64,000 bases of DNA from Azolla caroliniana. Taxonomy: Eukaryota > Polypodiophyta. The stretch is from the NCBI GenBank assembly GCA_043228905.1, contig JBHGNT010000010.1:9920001-9984000 (forward strand). The letters run 5' to 3'. Below the pieces are notes generated by a model. It searched no databases, was not told the DNA's origin, and worked only from the letters and a program-made list of their open reading frames with translations. Positions 33,209 to 43,695 of the stretch are shown here, piece by piece. The position numbers and the translations under genes were made by a program. The stretch's first letter is position 1. Every line of letters starts with the position of its first letter.

Positions 33209-33724
33209 TGTTAGGAATCGACTGGCCACAACCGGTTACACGTTCGTATTAGTGTGCAAAAACCAAGAATTAGTACATAGACAAAAAAACGTGAAGACAC
33301 AGAGACACCGATATTTTATCTGGAAACCCTAAAATGGGAAAAAACCATGGGGGTCCACAAATCTCGAGAAAAACAACTCACTATGGTAGAGAGGAAGTAC
33401 AAATACGGAACTCGGAGGCAACGACCTCGAGTTCTCTTTCGTTTGACAAATAGCTACAGAGTTACACTCTCACTCACGGTTACAAAGGCAACTACCTCGT
33501 TCTGACTTTACAATAATGGTCAACAACACTTTGCTAAAGTTTGCCCTAGTTGCTTATAAAAAAAAGTAACTTTCTGTCTATTTACAAGTATAGCCCCCAA
33601 GAGGCATTTTAGACTATTTACAATTATAGTCTTCCGAAATGATTTCGGTTTTCGATTTTGATTTTGATTTCGGCTGAGGCTAAGGCCGATTCTCTTCCCA
33701 TCCGGAGGGACCTATTTCCCAACA
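33209..33724 (-). repeat. 5' LTR of Co3
   Basis: The minus strand starts TGTTGGGAAATAGG and ends CGATTCCTAACA, with inverted ends TGTT/AACA. The start resembles the LTR of Co5 (TGTTGGGAATATG), suggesting the same copia lineage. Length 516 bp. Confidence 0.9.
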
Positions 33725-35285
33725 CCGAGAGAATGAAACGACCACTGAGGATGGTGAATAAATGAGGAATATCGCCACAACCTACTATAAGCGACTACTT
33801 ACGAAGATAGTATGGCCACATGGGAAGAGACAAGAGAAGATATTATCCTCTAGAGCATACCCCAAAAAATCACGACGGAAATGAATACATGGCTCACATG
33901 TCCCTTGTCAATCATCGAAATATGGGAGGCACTCTTCAATTTGGATGCAAATAGCTACCCTGGAATCGATGGCCTCACCCCTCACTTTTTCACGAGCCTT
34001 TGGGACAATATTAAAGAAGACCTCCACCAAGCATATGAGGAGATTATCACCTCTTGAAACATGCCGGAGGAATTTGGATAGCGACGATACATCGCATTCC
34101 TAAAAGTGGTGGAAGTGCCAAAGACATTAGTAAGTGGCAGCCCATAACTCTTCTTAATATTGTATATAAGTTGCTCGCAAAAATCGTAACATATGAGGTT
34201 CGTTAGAAATCGGGGCATCCTAGGCAACCTTTTCTCATTCTAGGAAGTAGTAGCCCTTGCCAAGTGTACCAACAACAAGGTAGTTGTGGTGCTCCTAGAT
34301 TTTCAAAAACCATATGACAGGGTATGCTAGAAACTTTTAGAAAGTGTGATGGAGAAACTCGGCTTTCAAGACTCATGGATCAAAGGCACATCATGACTTT
34401 ATAGGAAGGCTAGCATGTGTGTTTCACTAACAGGTGAAAGGGGCCCCTTCTTCCAAATATCGTGATCTGTACAGTAGGGATGCCCATTGGTTCCATCCTT
34501 ATTCCTATTATACGTCAAAGCACTCTCTAGCTTTCTCAACTCGTGACATCTAAACCTATGTGGTCTTCCTGTGCTACACTCTCGCCAAAGCCGTAGAAGA
34601 CGTTAATATATCATCCGTTCTTCTTTCTTCTCACCAAAGCCTCCTGGATATAGAATTTAAAGATGACACAACAGGTATTACTCACAACATCATGGTACAA
34701 CGTATCATGTTGGAGAATATCCAAGGAAAGTATACACCAGATTCAACGACTAGTACACATCTACATTTGGTATGGTAAGGAAGATCACGCAACCCGGGCC
34801 AAGGTGGCATGGCCTATACTCACATCACATTAGTCGAGAGGAGGATTGGGTCTGATTGATCCCCTCTCACAATCCAAAACCCTACTTGCCAAATTTGTGG
34901 TGCGAGGACTCCAACCAGAGGATGACTATTGGAAAATGCTACCGAGGTTACATTTCACTTGCTTTAGGCCACAAAAAGGGGCCAATTGGGCCCCTCAAAC
35001 GGGATGTATTCTTAACATGGATCTCAAACCTAGTTTCTCACGCCAATTAGAGGATAGATTCAGCTCATCCATGTGGAAGGTGTGGTGCGACATTAGACAA
35101 AGGCTCAAGTGTGATCAACCTAATTCAAAACTTGCTTGGCTCAGTCAACACATCCTACGAAACCCATGTATTAGAGATGAATCTGGTCAACTAATTGGAT
35201 CAAGTAAGGGGTTGTCATGGGGATACATTGGAGAAGTTCCAAGAAAGAGTATAGAATGTTGGAGATGGTTTATGTCATTGTCAAT

Positions 35286-35776
35286 TGTAAAGAGTGAAAG
35301 GTGTAGATGGTGTTATGCAGCGGAAGTGAGCTTTGCATGTGAGTGTGTGTGCCCGTGATGCAACAGAGAGAAAGAGAGAGAGAGAGGGAGAGCTCTAAAT
35401 AGGAAAACTATATATTACATCCAACAATTACTCGGTTACAAAGGGTTGGTTTAAATACCAACTAGTCTAGGGCAAATGCCCTTTCTACTAATTACAAATC
35501 TATCCTAGTAAGTTGTCCACTAACTAGTGTGAACATTGTCCCTATGAGAAGTTGAGTTCGATTCTCAAAACGACCGAAAGAGAGAGAGAGAGGGAGAGCT
35601 CTAAATAGGAAAACTATATATTACATCCAACAATTACTCGGTTACAAAGGGTTGGTTTAAATACCAACTAGTCTAGGGCAAATGCCCTTTCTACTAATTA
35701 CAAATCTATCCTAGTAAGTTGTCCACTAACTAGTGTGAACATTGTCCCTATGAGAAGTTGAGTTCGATTCTCAAAA
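35286..35776 (-). repeat. 3' LTR of Co4 containing a 206-bp tandem duplication
   Basis: The plus strand begins tgtaaagagtgaaagg and ends gagttcgattctcaaaa. The block from the GA-rich run to ctcaaaacgacc is present twice (agctctaaataggaaaac at 35391 and 35597), and the second copy includes the neighbouring PPT-side bases. The outer end reads TTTTGAGAATC on the minus strand instead of TGTTGAGAATC, so the terminal TG is mutated. Confidence 0.88.
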
Positions 35777-35967
35777 CGACCCTTCGAACACAGCTTCCGG
35801 ATGTCGAAAAGTTGGTTCGGTTCGATCCTTGAAAAGCTTTGATTCGGCTTCAATTGTTCGATTCGCCGTGTTCGGCCATTCGAATGTTTGTTCGTACTTC
35901 GACTCCTTTGGTCGGTTTCGATCGATCGGTTACTGTTCGGTGTCAACGGCTTTGATCGACTGATCGG

Positions 35968-36540
35968 TTACTGTGCGGTGTGTTCGGTGTCAGTTGTTGT
36001 TGTATTCCCCCTCAATCTCGGCAATGTAGAGATCGTGAGACCGAGGTTTGATGTGAATTGCCCGAGCTTTTCAATGGCTAAGGCCTTCGTGAAGATATCA
36101 GCAACCTGGGGGTGCATACTTATATGTTGTAAATCGATTTCTCCACCCTGAACTCGCTCGCGAAGGAAGTGATAGTGCACTTCGATGTGTTTAGTCTGCG
36201 TGTGGAATACCGGGTTCTGAGCGAGATAGATGTTGCTCATGTTGTCGCAGTAGAGGCGAATTGGATCCATGATGGGAATGCCCAAATCCTTCAAGATGCA
36301 TTTGAGCTAGGCATCTTCGCACTCGGTGACTACCGCACCCCTCTATTCAGACTCTGTGCTCGACAGTGCGACTCTTGGATGCTTCTTGCTACTCCAGGAA
36401 ATTGCTCTGATGCTGAGGGAGAAAATGAATATGGAGGTTGAATGTCTATCAGCCTTATAGCCTGCCCATGCGCGTCTGTGTACCCTTCGAGTCGAATAAG
36501 TGTATTTGACTTATACATGATGTCGTAATCCATCGTCGTA
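35968..36540 (-). pseudogene. Copia RNase H (Co4)
   Basis: The minus frame 36294-35968 has RLYCDNMSNIYLAQNPVFH, TKHIEVHYHFLRERVQ and QVADIFTKAL, the C-terminal RNase H motifs of copia. The upstream part to about 36540 (RLEGYTDAHGQAI) continues in another frame, with the first catalytic Asp region YTDAD degraded to YTDAH. 35777-35967, toward the LTR, is the untranslated end before the polypurine tract (CGAAGGGTCG). Confidence 0.85.
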
Positions 36541-36638
36541 CTAACATACCAAAGTATCCTCTTAGTGCAATTGAGATGATCATTTCATGGGTTCTGCATG
36601 AATTGGCTAAGTAGGCTGACTAAATAGTTGAGGTCGGG

Positions 36639-37574
36639 TCATATGATGGTTAGATAAATTAGGTTGCTGATCAATTGTCGATACTGAGTTGGCTCGCACT
36701 CGTTTGTGCTCGAATCGACATCGAGCTTGAGATTTCTATAGAGAGGGGTAGACACAGGTTTGCATTTGGTCATTCTTAACTTGTAGAGTAAGTTGAGAAC
36801 GTAGTGTCGTTGAGAGATCAATATCCTGACTAGTGTTCGAATTACTTTGATACCGAGGAAGTAATGGAGCTCATGCATATCTTTCATTTCGAATCTTTGG
36901 GATAGGAGTGATTTAACCTTATTGATCTCGGCGAGATCCTTTCCTCCGATGACCAGATCATCCACGTACAAGATGATGACAATCAGGTTGTTCGACTTGT
37001 TTTAGATGTATAAGGAGTTGTCCGATTTCAACATTCGAAAGCTGATTTGGTGAAGATGATGTGTGATCTTCGAGTGCCAAGCATGCGGTGCTTGCTTGAC
37101 GCCGTATAAAGGCTTCTTGAGTTGATAGACTACTGTTGAGTGTTTTGTCGATTCGAAACCGGGTGGTTGAACCATGAAGTCCTCCTCGTCTAAATCGCCT
37201 TGTAGGAAAGCGTTCTTTATGTCCATCTGATGGAGGTGCCACCCTTTTGCAGCCACGAGAGCAATAACTGTCTGAACAGTCGTCATCTTTGCCACTAGGG
37301 CAAAGGTCTCTTCATAATTGACTCCGTGTGTTTGAGTGTATCCCTTAGCTATGAGTCGTGCCTTGTAGCGATTTACTGAGTCGTCGCCATTGTATTTTAC
37401 CTTATATATCCTTCTACAACCGATCGCTTTCTTGTGTGTAGAATGGGGAACGAGATCCCATGTCTCATTTTTGCGTAGGGCCTGCATCTCCTCATTCATC
37501 GCGTCGACCCATCGCAGGTCCTTGGCGGTGTCGGAAAATGTTTTCGGCTCCCATATTGTCGCTACCTTCATCAT
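36639..37574 (-). pseudogene. Copia reverse transcriptase (Co4), two overlapping frames
   Basis: The frame 37574-37002 carries DAMNEEMQALRKNETWDLVP, KARLIAKGYTQTHGVNYEET, HQMDIKNAFLQGDL and KPLYGVKQAPHAWH. The catalytic part YVDDLVIGGKDLAEINKV and the thumb (YRQLISNLIYL) lie at 36971-36639. The break between them near 36990 comes from a shift and stop. The YVDD active site is intact. The same motifs occur in Co1 at 8657-9584. Confidence 0.88.
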
Positions 37575-38039
37575 AAAGGCATAGTGATATGCTATATATT
37601 CATCGTAGCCAAATCGGCTGACCGGGTTTTTGTCTCAGGTGGAGTGACGGAGCTTCTCGTTTTCAGAGGCTATGGTTTTCTTTGCTCCATTTGTTTGGAT
37701 GATCAGGATGTCAAGGCCTTCAAACTCACTATCGAGAGATTGAGTCGATTCGATTTCGATCGGATCTTCGTACTCCGGCATTTTGGCCTTCCCTTTGTCC
37801 GGGTTCGGACTCGACTGAGATGTGCTTCGATCGTTCGATGGCTCTTGTGGTCCACTCAATCGAGTTGTGATAAGACTTTCTTCGAACATGCGCCTGAGTC
37901 GATCTTCTTCTTCTGTCTCTTGTTGGGCCGATTCCAGGTCGATTCGGGTCAAAATCGAAGTCGTCTCTAGTTCGTACCAGGATGTTGACTTGTCGAAAAC
38001 GACATCTCGACTTATTCGGGTAGAAGGATTGTAACATTT
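37575..38039 (-). pseudogene. Integrase-RT spacer region of Co4
   Basis: Ser/Asp/Glu-rich, low-complexity coding sequence (for example LSGPQEPSNDRSTSQSSPNP in frame 37952-37635) typical of the poorly conserved stretch between copia integrase and RT. The minus strand starts with the end of integrase, TRISRDVVFDKSTSW-like, near 38030. No separate gene is present. Confidence 0.7.
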
Positions 38040-39257
38040 TTACCCCTTTTGTTCTAACGAGTACCCTACGAGGATAGATTTCTGTGACTTCAGATCAAGC
38101 TTTTGTCGCTTTTCGTCGAGAATATGTACATAGGCGATTGAGCCGAATATCCGAACATGTGATAGGTCTGGCTTCTTTCCATAAAATTTCTCATACAAGG
38201 TAACCTCACGCATGCCGAATGTTGTACACCAGTTCATTAGATATACATCTGTGTTTGCCGCTTCTGCCCAGTACGATTTCGGCAGGTTCTTCTCGTTCAT
38301 CATTGCCTGTGCAACCTCTACTATATGTCGATTCTTCCATACATCTGAATGTACTACATTCAGGATCCCTTTGCTCACATTCCTCTCTTTCGGGAATGGA
38401 TGTCGGTGTTGTTTTCCGAATTGGCACGCCTCGCATGCACCCGTAATCTCCTTCTCGATAAAGCTTGGGAGTCCGATTACGACTCCTTGCGATTGCATGT
38501 TCTGGAGCTTTTGGAGATTAATGTGGCCAACTCGCTTGTGCCACAGTTTCAAGTCAATTTTGACTTTAAGACCTTTTGCATACATTGTTGACTTTACCTC
38601 GTTTGATTCGAGGATAAACATTCTGCCTTCTTCGCAACCGTGAGAGTTGAGGCAGCCTTCTTTTTCAATGAAGCACCCTTCATCATTGAACCACATTTGC
38701 ATCCCTTGTTTGACAATCTGGCCTACCGAGACCAGGTTTTTAGTGATGGTTGGGATATGCAAGACATTTTTGAGGTAGGTTTGTTTGTCGTCGTTCCCAA
38801 ATGGGATGTTTCCAATGTGCCGTATTGAATGAGTTGTGTCATCGCCTATTTTGACATAACCGGGCTGATCAGGCTTTCGTAATTCTCGGAACCAATCTTC
38901 ATGAGACGACAGAAGATTGGATGCTCCTAAGTCAACAAACCATATATTATCCGAAGTTGAGGTGCTCGTCTCACCTTGGGTCAACATCGAATGTGCTTTG
39001 AGCCACATCAATAACATTCCACCACGATCGTCGTAGTCGGAGTTCAAGGCGTAATTCATAAGTTGTCGGTCGGTCGAGGCTGACTCTCGCTTCTTCTTTC
39101 GGCATTCTTCTTCGTAGTGGCCGAGTTTTCCACAATACCTGCATTCGATCGGGTTGTTACGATTTCTTGGTCTGCTAGGGTGACTCCCCCTTCTGCCAAA
39201 ATCCCTAGGATTGTTCCTGTCTTCCTGCCAATGGTGTTGGTTACGCTCTTGCGTCAA
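38040..39257 (-). pseudogene. Copia zinc knuckle, protease and integrase (Co4) with in-frame core deletion
   Basis: A 405-codon open frame. Zinc knuckle CRYCGKLGHYEEEC (about residue 38), protease at VDLGASNLLSSHEDWF (about 108), where the usual D-S/T-G/A triad reads D-L-G, so the catalytic loop is damaged. Then the pre-integrase domain LKLWHKRVGHINLQKLQ (about 228), integrase finger CEACQFGKQH (about 272), and NVVHSDVWKNRHIVEVAQAM. The last joins the first catalytic Asp (HSDVW) directly to the segment normally lying after the catalytic Glu (KNRHIVE), removing over 100 core residues without losing frame. It then continues SYWAEAANTDVYLMN to the C-terminal domain. Confidence 0.9.
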
Positions 39258-39930
39258 CCCATCGTGTCGACCTCATCCGAATCGGCCTCTATTTCCTCGA
39301 CCTTGTCCTCTTCCTCCATCGAGGTTCGAATAGAGGATCTAACCATCATGCGAATTGTTCCTCTGTCGGGCATGGTTTTCTTCCACCAATAATATTGATT
39401 GAAGGTCGAAAAAAGGTGGGTTCTCCCTTGTGAGAATGGCTGACTCGATTGCGCCGAAAGGCGGTGCTAAGCCGCTGAGGCATATTTGCACCATTTCCTC
39501 ATCGTCGATGATGACATTGATCGATCTGAGTGCATCACACAATTCCTTGATCTTCAAGGTATAGCCGGTGATCAACATATCCCTATGTTGCATGTTGCTT
39601 AGCTCCTGTCGAAGTTGGAGCTTTTGTGCAGCCGTATTAGCTGAAAAAATCTTCTTAAGATTTCCCCAAGCTTCTTTCAACGTTTTCGAATTGCAAATAT
39701 AGCCGAGCATGTGGTCATGAACACATGATGCAAGGCAGTACAACACACGCCTCACAGCTTGCTCCCACGTTGGGTAGTCGGCGTGTGTCAGGTTGGGTTG
39801 CATTTCATGATCTCCCTCGATGTAGCTCCAGTAACCTTGTCCAACAAGGTACTGATGCTACTCCCAAGATGAGAAGTTTGTCTTGTCGAGCTTCTCCGTA
39901 GGAAGAGCACTTCCCATCTGAGTATTCATG
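39258..39930 (-). pseudogene. Copia gag (Co4), frameshifted
   Basis: The start is near ATG 39930 (NTQMGSALPTEKLDKT), as in Co2. The main open part, 39803-39339, contains DYPTWEQAVRRVLYCLASCV, NLKKIFSANTAAQKLQLRQEL, LKIKELCDALRSINVIIDDE and LSGLAPPFGAIESAILTREN, the UBN2-type gag order. Frameshifts near 39820 and 39340 separate it from its start and from the zinc-knuckle frame. Confidence 0.85.
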
Positions 39931-40024
39931 ATGATTTCTTCTCTACAAGGTTAAGTGAACCAACAACATCGGCTATTCGGAGACGGCCAGGCCAGTCAGC
40001 ACAACCGAATCCGAGTCGATCAAC

Positions 40025-41150
40025 TTGGAGAGACCAACGGACTGTGAGTCAAAGTCGGCAGAGTTGCTATGGTCAATTGAAGAGTATGAGTTGGAGTCGT
40101 CCAACCTAGAGATGTTGATTGACGTGCAGGAACCCGAGCGAAGAGAAGAGTTGACAGAGACATGCGAAAGAGAGCCAACGAGTGGAAGGAGATACCCACT
40201 CAGATAAAGGAAAGCACTGACAACATATGCCAGTCAATACATCCTCTTGACTGATGAAGGTGAACCGGAGTGCTATGAAGAAGCCATTGCCGACGTGCAC
40301 AAAGAGAAATGGCTGAGCGTGATGCAAGATGAGTTGGAATCCTTGCACGAGAATTACACCTACGACCTAATAGAGCTGCCGAAAGGTAAGAGAGCACTCA
40401 GGAATAAATGGGTCTACAAGGTGAAGATTAGAGAAGCTGACAGTGAGCCCAGGTATAAAGCCCACATAGTGGTGAAGGGTTTTCAACAGAAAAAGGGCGT
40501 CAACTTCGACGAAATATTCGCACCAGTCATGAAGATGACATCCATTTGAACTGTTCTGAGTTTAGCGGCTAGTATGGACCTAGAGATCGAACAGTTGGAT
40601 GCCAAAACCACATTCTTACATGGGGAGCTAGAAGAAGAAATCTACATGCAGAAACCCGAAGGCTTTGGGGAGAAAGGGAAAGAGAACCTGGTGTGTAGAC
40701 TGAAGAAAAGCTTGTACGGTTTGAAACAAGCTCCACGCCAATGGTACAAGAAGTTCGAGTCCTTCATGATGGAACACCGGTTCCAGAAAACATAGGCCAA
40801 TCAGTGTGTGTTCGTCAAAAGGTATGACGAAGGAGACTTCTTGATTCTCTTGTTATATGTTGATGACATGTTGATAGTCGGTCAAGACACAAAGAAGATC
40901 AAAAGCTTGAAGAAAGCTCTAAGCAAGTCGTTTGCCATTAAAGACCTTGGATTGGCTAAACAGATATTAGGAATGCACATAGTTCGAGACAGAACTCAAA
41001 AGATGTTATGGTTGTCACAACAAAAGTATGTGACGAAGATCCTAGAAAGGTTCAACATGTCGGACGCAAAGCCAGTCGGCTCAGTGTTGCCAACAAATTG
41101 CAAGGATGAATGCGAAGCAGTGCCCGAAAGGGGAGAAGGAGAAGGCTGAG
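40025..41150 (+). pseudogene. Copia reverse transcriptase (Co5)
   Basis: The spacer part (TSGRRYPLR, then ILLTDEGEPECYEEAIADV) leads into RT: EKWLSVMQDELESLHENYTY, KGKRALRNKWVYKVKI, YKAHIVVKGFQQKKGVNFDE, QLDAKTTFLHGELEEEIYMQ, KSLYGLKQAPRQWYKKFESF and the catalytic LLYVDDMLIVGQD. In-frame stops are TGA at 40547-40549 (Arg expected), TAG at 40793-40795 and TAA at 40204-40206-like positions; a frameshift follows 41130. The YVDD motif is intact. Confidence 0.9.
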
Positions 41151-41690
41151 ATGAGGAAGGTACCATATGCCTCGGCCGTTGGCAGTCTAATGTATGTTGT
41201 GGTTTATACTAGACCAGACATAGCATTTGATGTGGGAGCAGTAAGCTGATATATGAGTAATCTAAGAAGAGAACACTGGGCAACAATGGAGTGGATACTC
41301 ATGTACTTAAAGGGCACTTCGGGGGTGTGCCTAAGGTATGGTGTCAGAAAACCTATGCTAGAAGGTTTTACCGATTCGGACATGTCGGGAGATGTCAACT
41401 CGAGCCGATCCATGTCAGGGTACGTGATGACCTATGTAGGGGGAGTAGTGTCATGGCAGTCACGACTGCAGAAGTCTGTATCCTTGTCGACTACAGAGGC
41501 AGAGTATATGGCAGCAGTAGAGGCCGGCAAAGAGCTAATTTGGATGAGAAATTTTCTCAATGAATTAGGGATGAAGCAAAAGGAGTTCTTGCTTCACTGT
41601 GATAGCCAATTCGCTATACATCTTGCCAAGAATGTTGCGTACCACTCCCGGACCAAGCACATACAGAGAAGGTATCACTAGTTGCGGGAG
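41151..41690 (+). pseudogene. Copia RNase H (Co5)
   Basis: After YASAVGSLMYVVVYTRPDIA (41160-41220), one TGA interrupts, and frame 41253-41681 gives LRREHWATMEWILMYLKGTS, GFTDSDMSGDVNSSRSMSGY, STTEAEYMAAVEAGKELIW and HCDSQFAIHLAKNVAYHSR, the full RNase H series with the catalytic acidic residues present. The remaining tail and untranslated DNA run to a polypurine tract, GAAGGGGGAG (41832-41841). Confidence 0.9.
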
Positions 41691-41843
41691 AGAGTCGAAG
41701 AAGGAGAGTTTTCTCTGTGAAGATCCATACTGATGACAATGGATTCGACATGCTCATGAAGAACCTACCTATGGACAAACTTAGAGTCTGTCGACAGAAG
41801 ACAGGATTGACTGACTCCCTCCCATAGGAGTGAAGGGGGAGTT

Positions 41844-42440
41844 TGTTGGGAATATGTCCCTCCAGTGGGAGGAGGAGCCGACTGTCCAAGAGTAGCTGAC
41901 AGTCGATAACTACGAGGAGCCGACTGATCGGACCAAGGAGAGCCGACAGTCGAAGACAGGGAAGAACCGACAGTTCAGAAATAACCGACAGTTGAAGAGT
42001 CGAAAACAAAATCGATTGTTTTTCTAATAGGTTGATTATTATTATTGTAATGATAATAATAGTGATAATATGTAGTAGGGGCTACATGTGTATATAGCCC
42101 ATACAATGTATTAGTATAAATACATTTAGGGCAAACGTGTGCATGTGTGAGTAGAATAGAAGTAGCGCGTGAGCGTGTGAGATAGAGAGTGAGTGAGAGC
42201 GGCGCCATAGCTGTGTGTGTAACAGCAGACGCCAAGAGCCCTGCGTAGCTGATACACTCGAAGGAGTGTTGTAACATTCTATGCTGTATATCCACTATAC
42301 ATAGTGAAGCTCTATTCCCGTGGTTTTCTCCCGTTTTAGGGTTTCCACGTTAAATCTTTGTGCACCATTGTTGTCCTGTTTTTTGGCATATCTGTGATTC
42401 GTATTTCAGCACAGTTCGCTTATTGTGATTTGACTTAACA
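41844..42440 (+). repeat. 3' LTR of Co5
   Basis: Starts TGTTGGGAATATG directly after the polypurine tract and ends ATTTGACTTAACA. It contains TATAAATACA near 42114 as a probable core promoter, and a G/T-rich stretch near 42150. About 597 bp; the right end is set by the TTAACA terminus and is not confirmed by a second copy. Confidence 0.75.
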
Positions 42441-43185
42441 ATTTCTCAACAAAAATCACTATCCATTCTCAATTGATACTTAACTTGCTCATACAATTAT
42501 GCTAAAATTGTTCTATTATGATGGCATTCCGATCTTTCTCATTATTTTCCAAAGCTCGGTCCTTGGTACAATGACAAAGGATTTCTTGAAGTCCATAAAA
42601 CAACAACATAACGTTTTTCATTGAAGTTAACTTTCTGTCATGATAACTCTCAGTGTGACCTAGTGCTCGTTTACTATGATGTTCAAACCTTGGGCTAATA
42701 TTTTGTTTCATGATAGTGCTATAAAACTTGGCCATAATTGAGGTAACTATGATAGTATTATGAACATATACCAAAACTCCAAACTTATGATAAATATTTG
42801 AATCCAAACCCTATTCAAAGGAGAGGTATAACCTTAACTACTAAGAGAAATCATATCACCCATAATATTTTTATAGTTTTCATTAGATCACTAAGAATAT
42901 AAATGTAATATTATGAAATGTCGTTAGCTCGTATAGGCTAATGGATTTAAGGGGAACTTGCTTTTAACCATCAAAAGGGGGTCCTCCTTGGTCTTGATTG
43001 TTCACTAATGATGGCAACTAATGCACTTAAGACACCCACAGATTCCACATAGACAACATAGACAATCTCTGTACCAAGATTTTTCAAGATTTCTAGATAC
43101 TCAAGCATTGTCCAACGATGATTGACACCCACACTAGTAAAGAAGGAAGTAAATTTGATAAATGAATGAACATGATTTTTCTAAG
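42441..43185. other. No recognisable gene
   Basis: AT-rich. The minus frame 42807-42502 has no motif that I know. It may be the 3' part of the decayed gypsy element whose integrase lies at 43186-43695. Confidence 0.45.
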
Positions 43186-43695
43186 AAACCTGCACAAAAT
43201 GCAAATAGTCAACCCAGTAATCTTGTTTGTAGTTGATGAAACAACGAATACATTGTTCTAAGGTTTGATCAAGATGTTCACTTTGACCATCGGTCTCTAG
43301 TTACAACTCGAAAAGAGTTTACAATCAATTTTGAGGAGTCCAAGCAAGTGTTTCTGAAATTTCGAGATGAATTGTGGGTCTCAATCACAATTGATGTCAT
43401 TAGGAAGACCACAATGCTGAAATAATTCACGCATAAGTAGATCTACTATCTCTTGACTATTGATAGTCTTTATGCATGGAAGGAAATGTGTCATCTTAGT
43501 GAACCAATCCACAATAGTAAGGTTCACTTCAAAACCTTTGGAAGATGGAAGATTTGTGATGAAATCCAATGACGTAGACCTTCATAGACCATCAAGAGTT
43601 GGTAAGGGTTGGAATAACCCATATGGTCGATGTCAAGGACATTTGGAGCGACAACATGCATCACAACTACAAATGTAGTTCTCAACGATGCCAAA
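43186..43695 (-). pseudogene. Gypsy integrase relic
   Basis: The minus strand reads, across frames, HRPYGLFQPLPTLDG, DFITNLPSSKGFEVN with IVDWFTKMTHFLPC (family form VDRFTKMAHFxPC), QHCGLPNDI, then RDPQFISKFQKHLLGLL and a decayed 'HPETDGQSE' region. The order and spacing match Gy2 at 7740-8130. The catalytic DDE cannot be confirmed because stops and shifts intervene. Confidence 0.75.

Larger units (their letters stand above)
31936..33724 (-). mobile_element. Ty1/copia element Co3 with large internal deletion, inserted in Li2
   Basis: The 5' LTR is at 33209-33724, the primer site at 33194-33205, gag at 33192-32602, then zinc knuckle and protease to about 32126, directly joined to a truncated 3' LTR (31936-32125). 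Integrase, RT and RNase H are deleted. Flanks read CTGAG (31931-31935) and CCGAG (33725-33729), a target duplication with one mismatch. Removing the element rejoins Li2 so that its ORF2 homology continues without a gap, which confirms the ends. Confidence 0.88.
31300..35285 (+). pseudogene. Degenerate L1-like LINE ORF2 (Li2), interrupted by Co3
   Basis: Plus-strand fragments line up in order with ORF2 of the better-preserved Li3. The endonuclease end (DRIYGDEAL and TFSDHYPV, 31380-31480) matches LDRIYISSSL and TFSDHQPV. Then comes KGPRHARIVMCSLN joined across Co3 to ENETTTEDGE. RT follows: YPGIDGLTPHFF (about 33955), IPKSGGSAKDISKWQPITLL (34085-34160), VVLLDFQKPYDRV (34280), the QGCPL region (34475). 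The C-terminal part reads GGLGLIDPLSQSKTLLAKFVVRG (34850) and WCDIRQRLK. Stops and frameshifts are frequent and the YADD motif is not recoverable. It is a dead relative of Li3. Confidence 0.82.
35286..39985 (-). mobile_element. Ty1/copia element Co4, 5'-truncated
   Basis: On the minus strand: gag (about 39930-39258), zinc knuckle-protease-integrase (39257-38040), spacer (38039-37575), RT (37574-36639), RNase H (36540-35968), 3' LTR (35286-35776). The 5' LTR and primer site are missing; sequence switches near 39985 to the oppositely oriented Co5. It is inserted next to the tail of Li2. It is the best guide in the window to the gene order of Co1 and Co2. Confidence 0.88.
39990..42440 (+). mobile_element. 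Ty1/copia element Co5, 5'-truncated
   Basis: Plus-strand copia sequence begins within the integrase-RT spacer (about 40000-40240), continues through RT and RNase H (40247-41690) and ends in a complete 3' LTR (41844-42440). The 5' LTR, gag, protease and most of integrase are missing. It abuts Co4 head to head (5' side to 5' side). Its LTR start resembles that of Co3. Confidence 0.88.
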
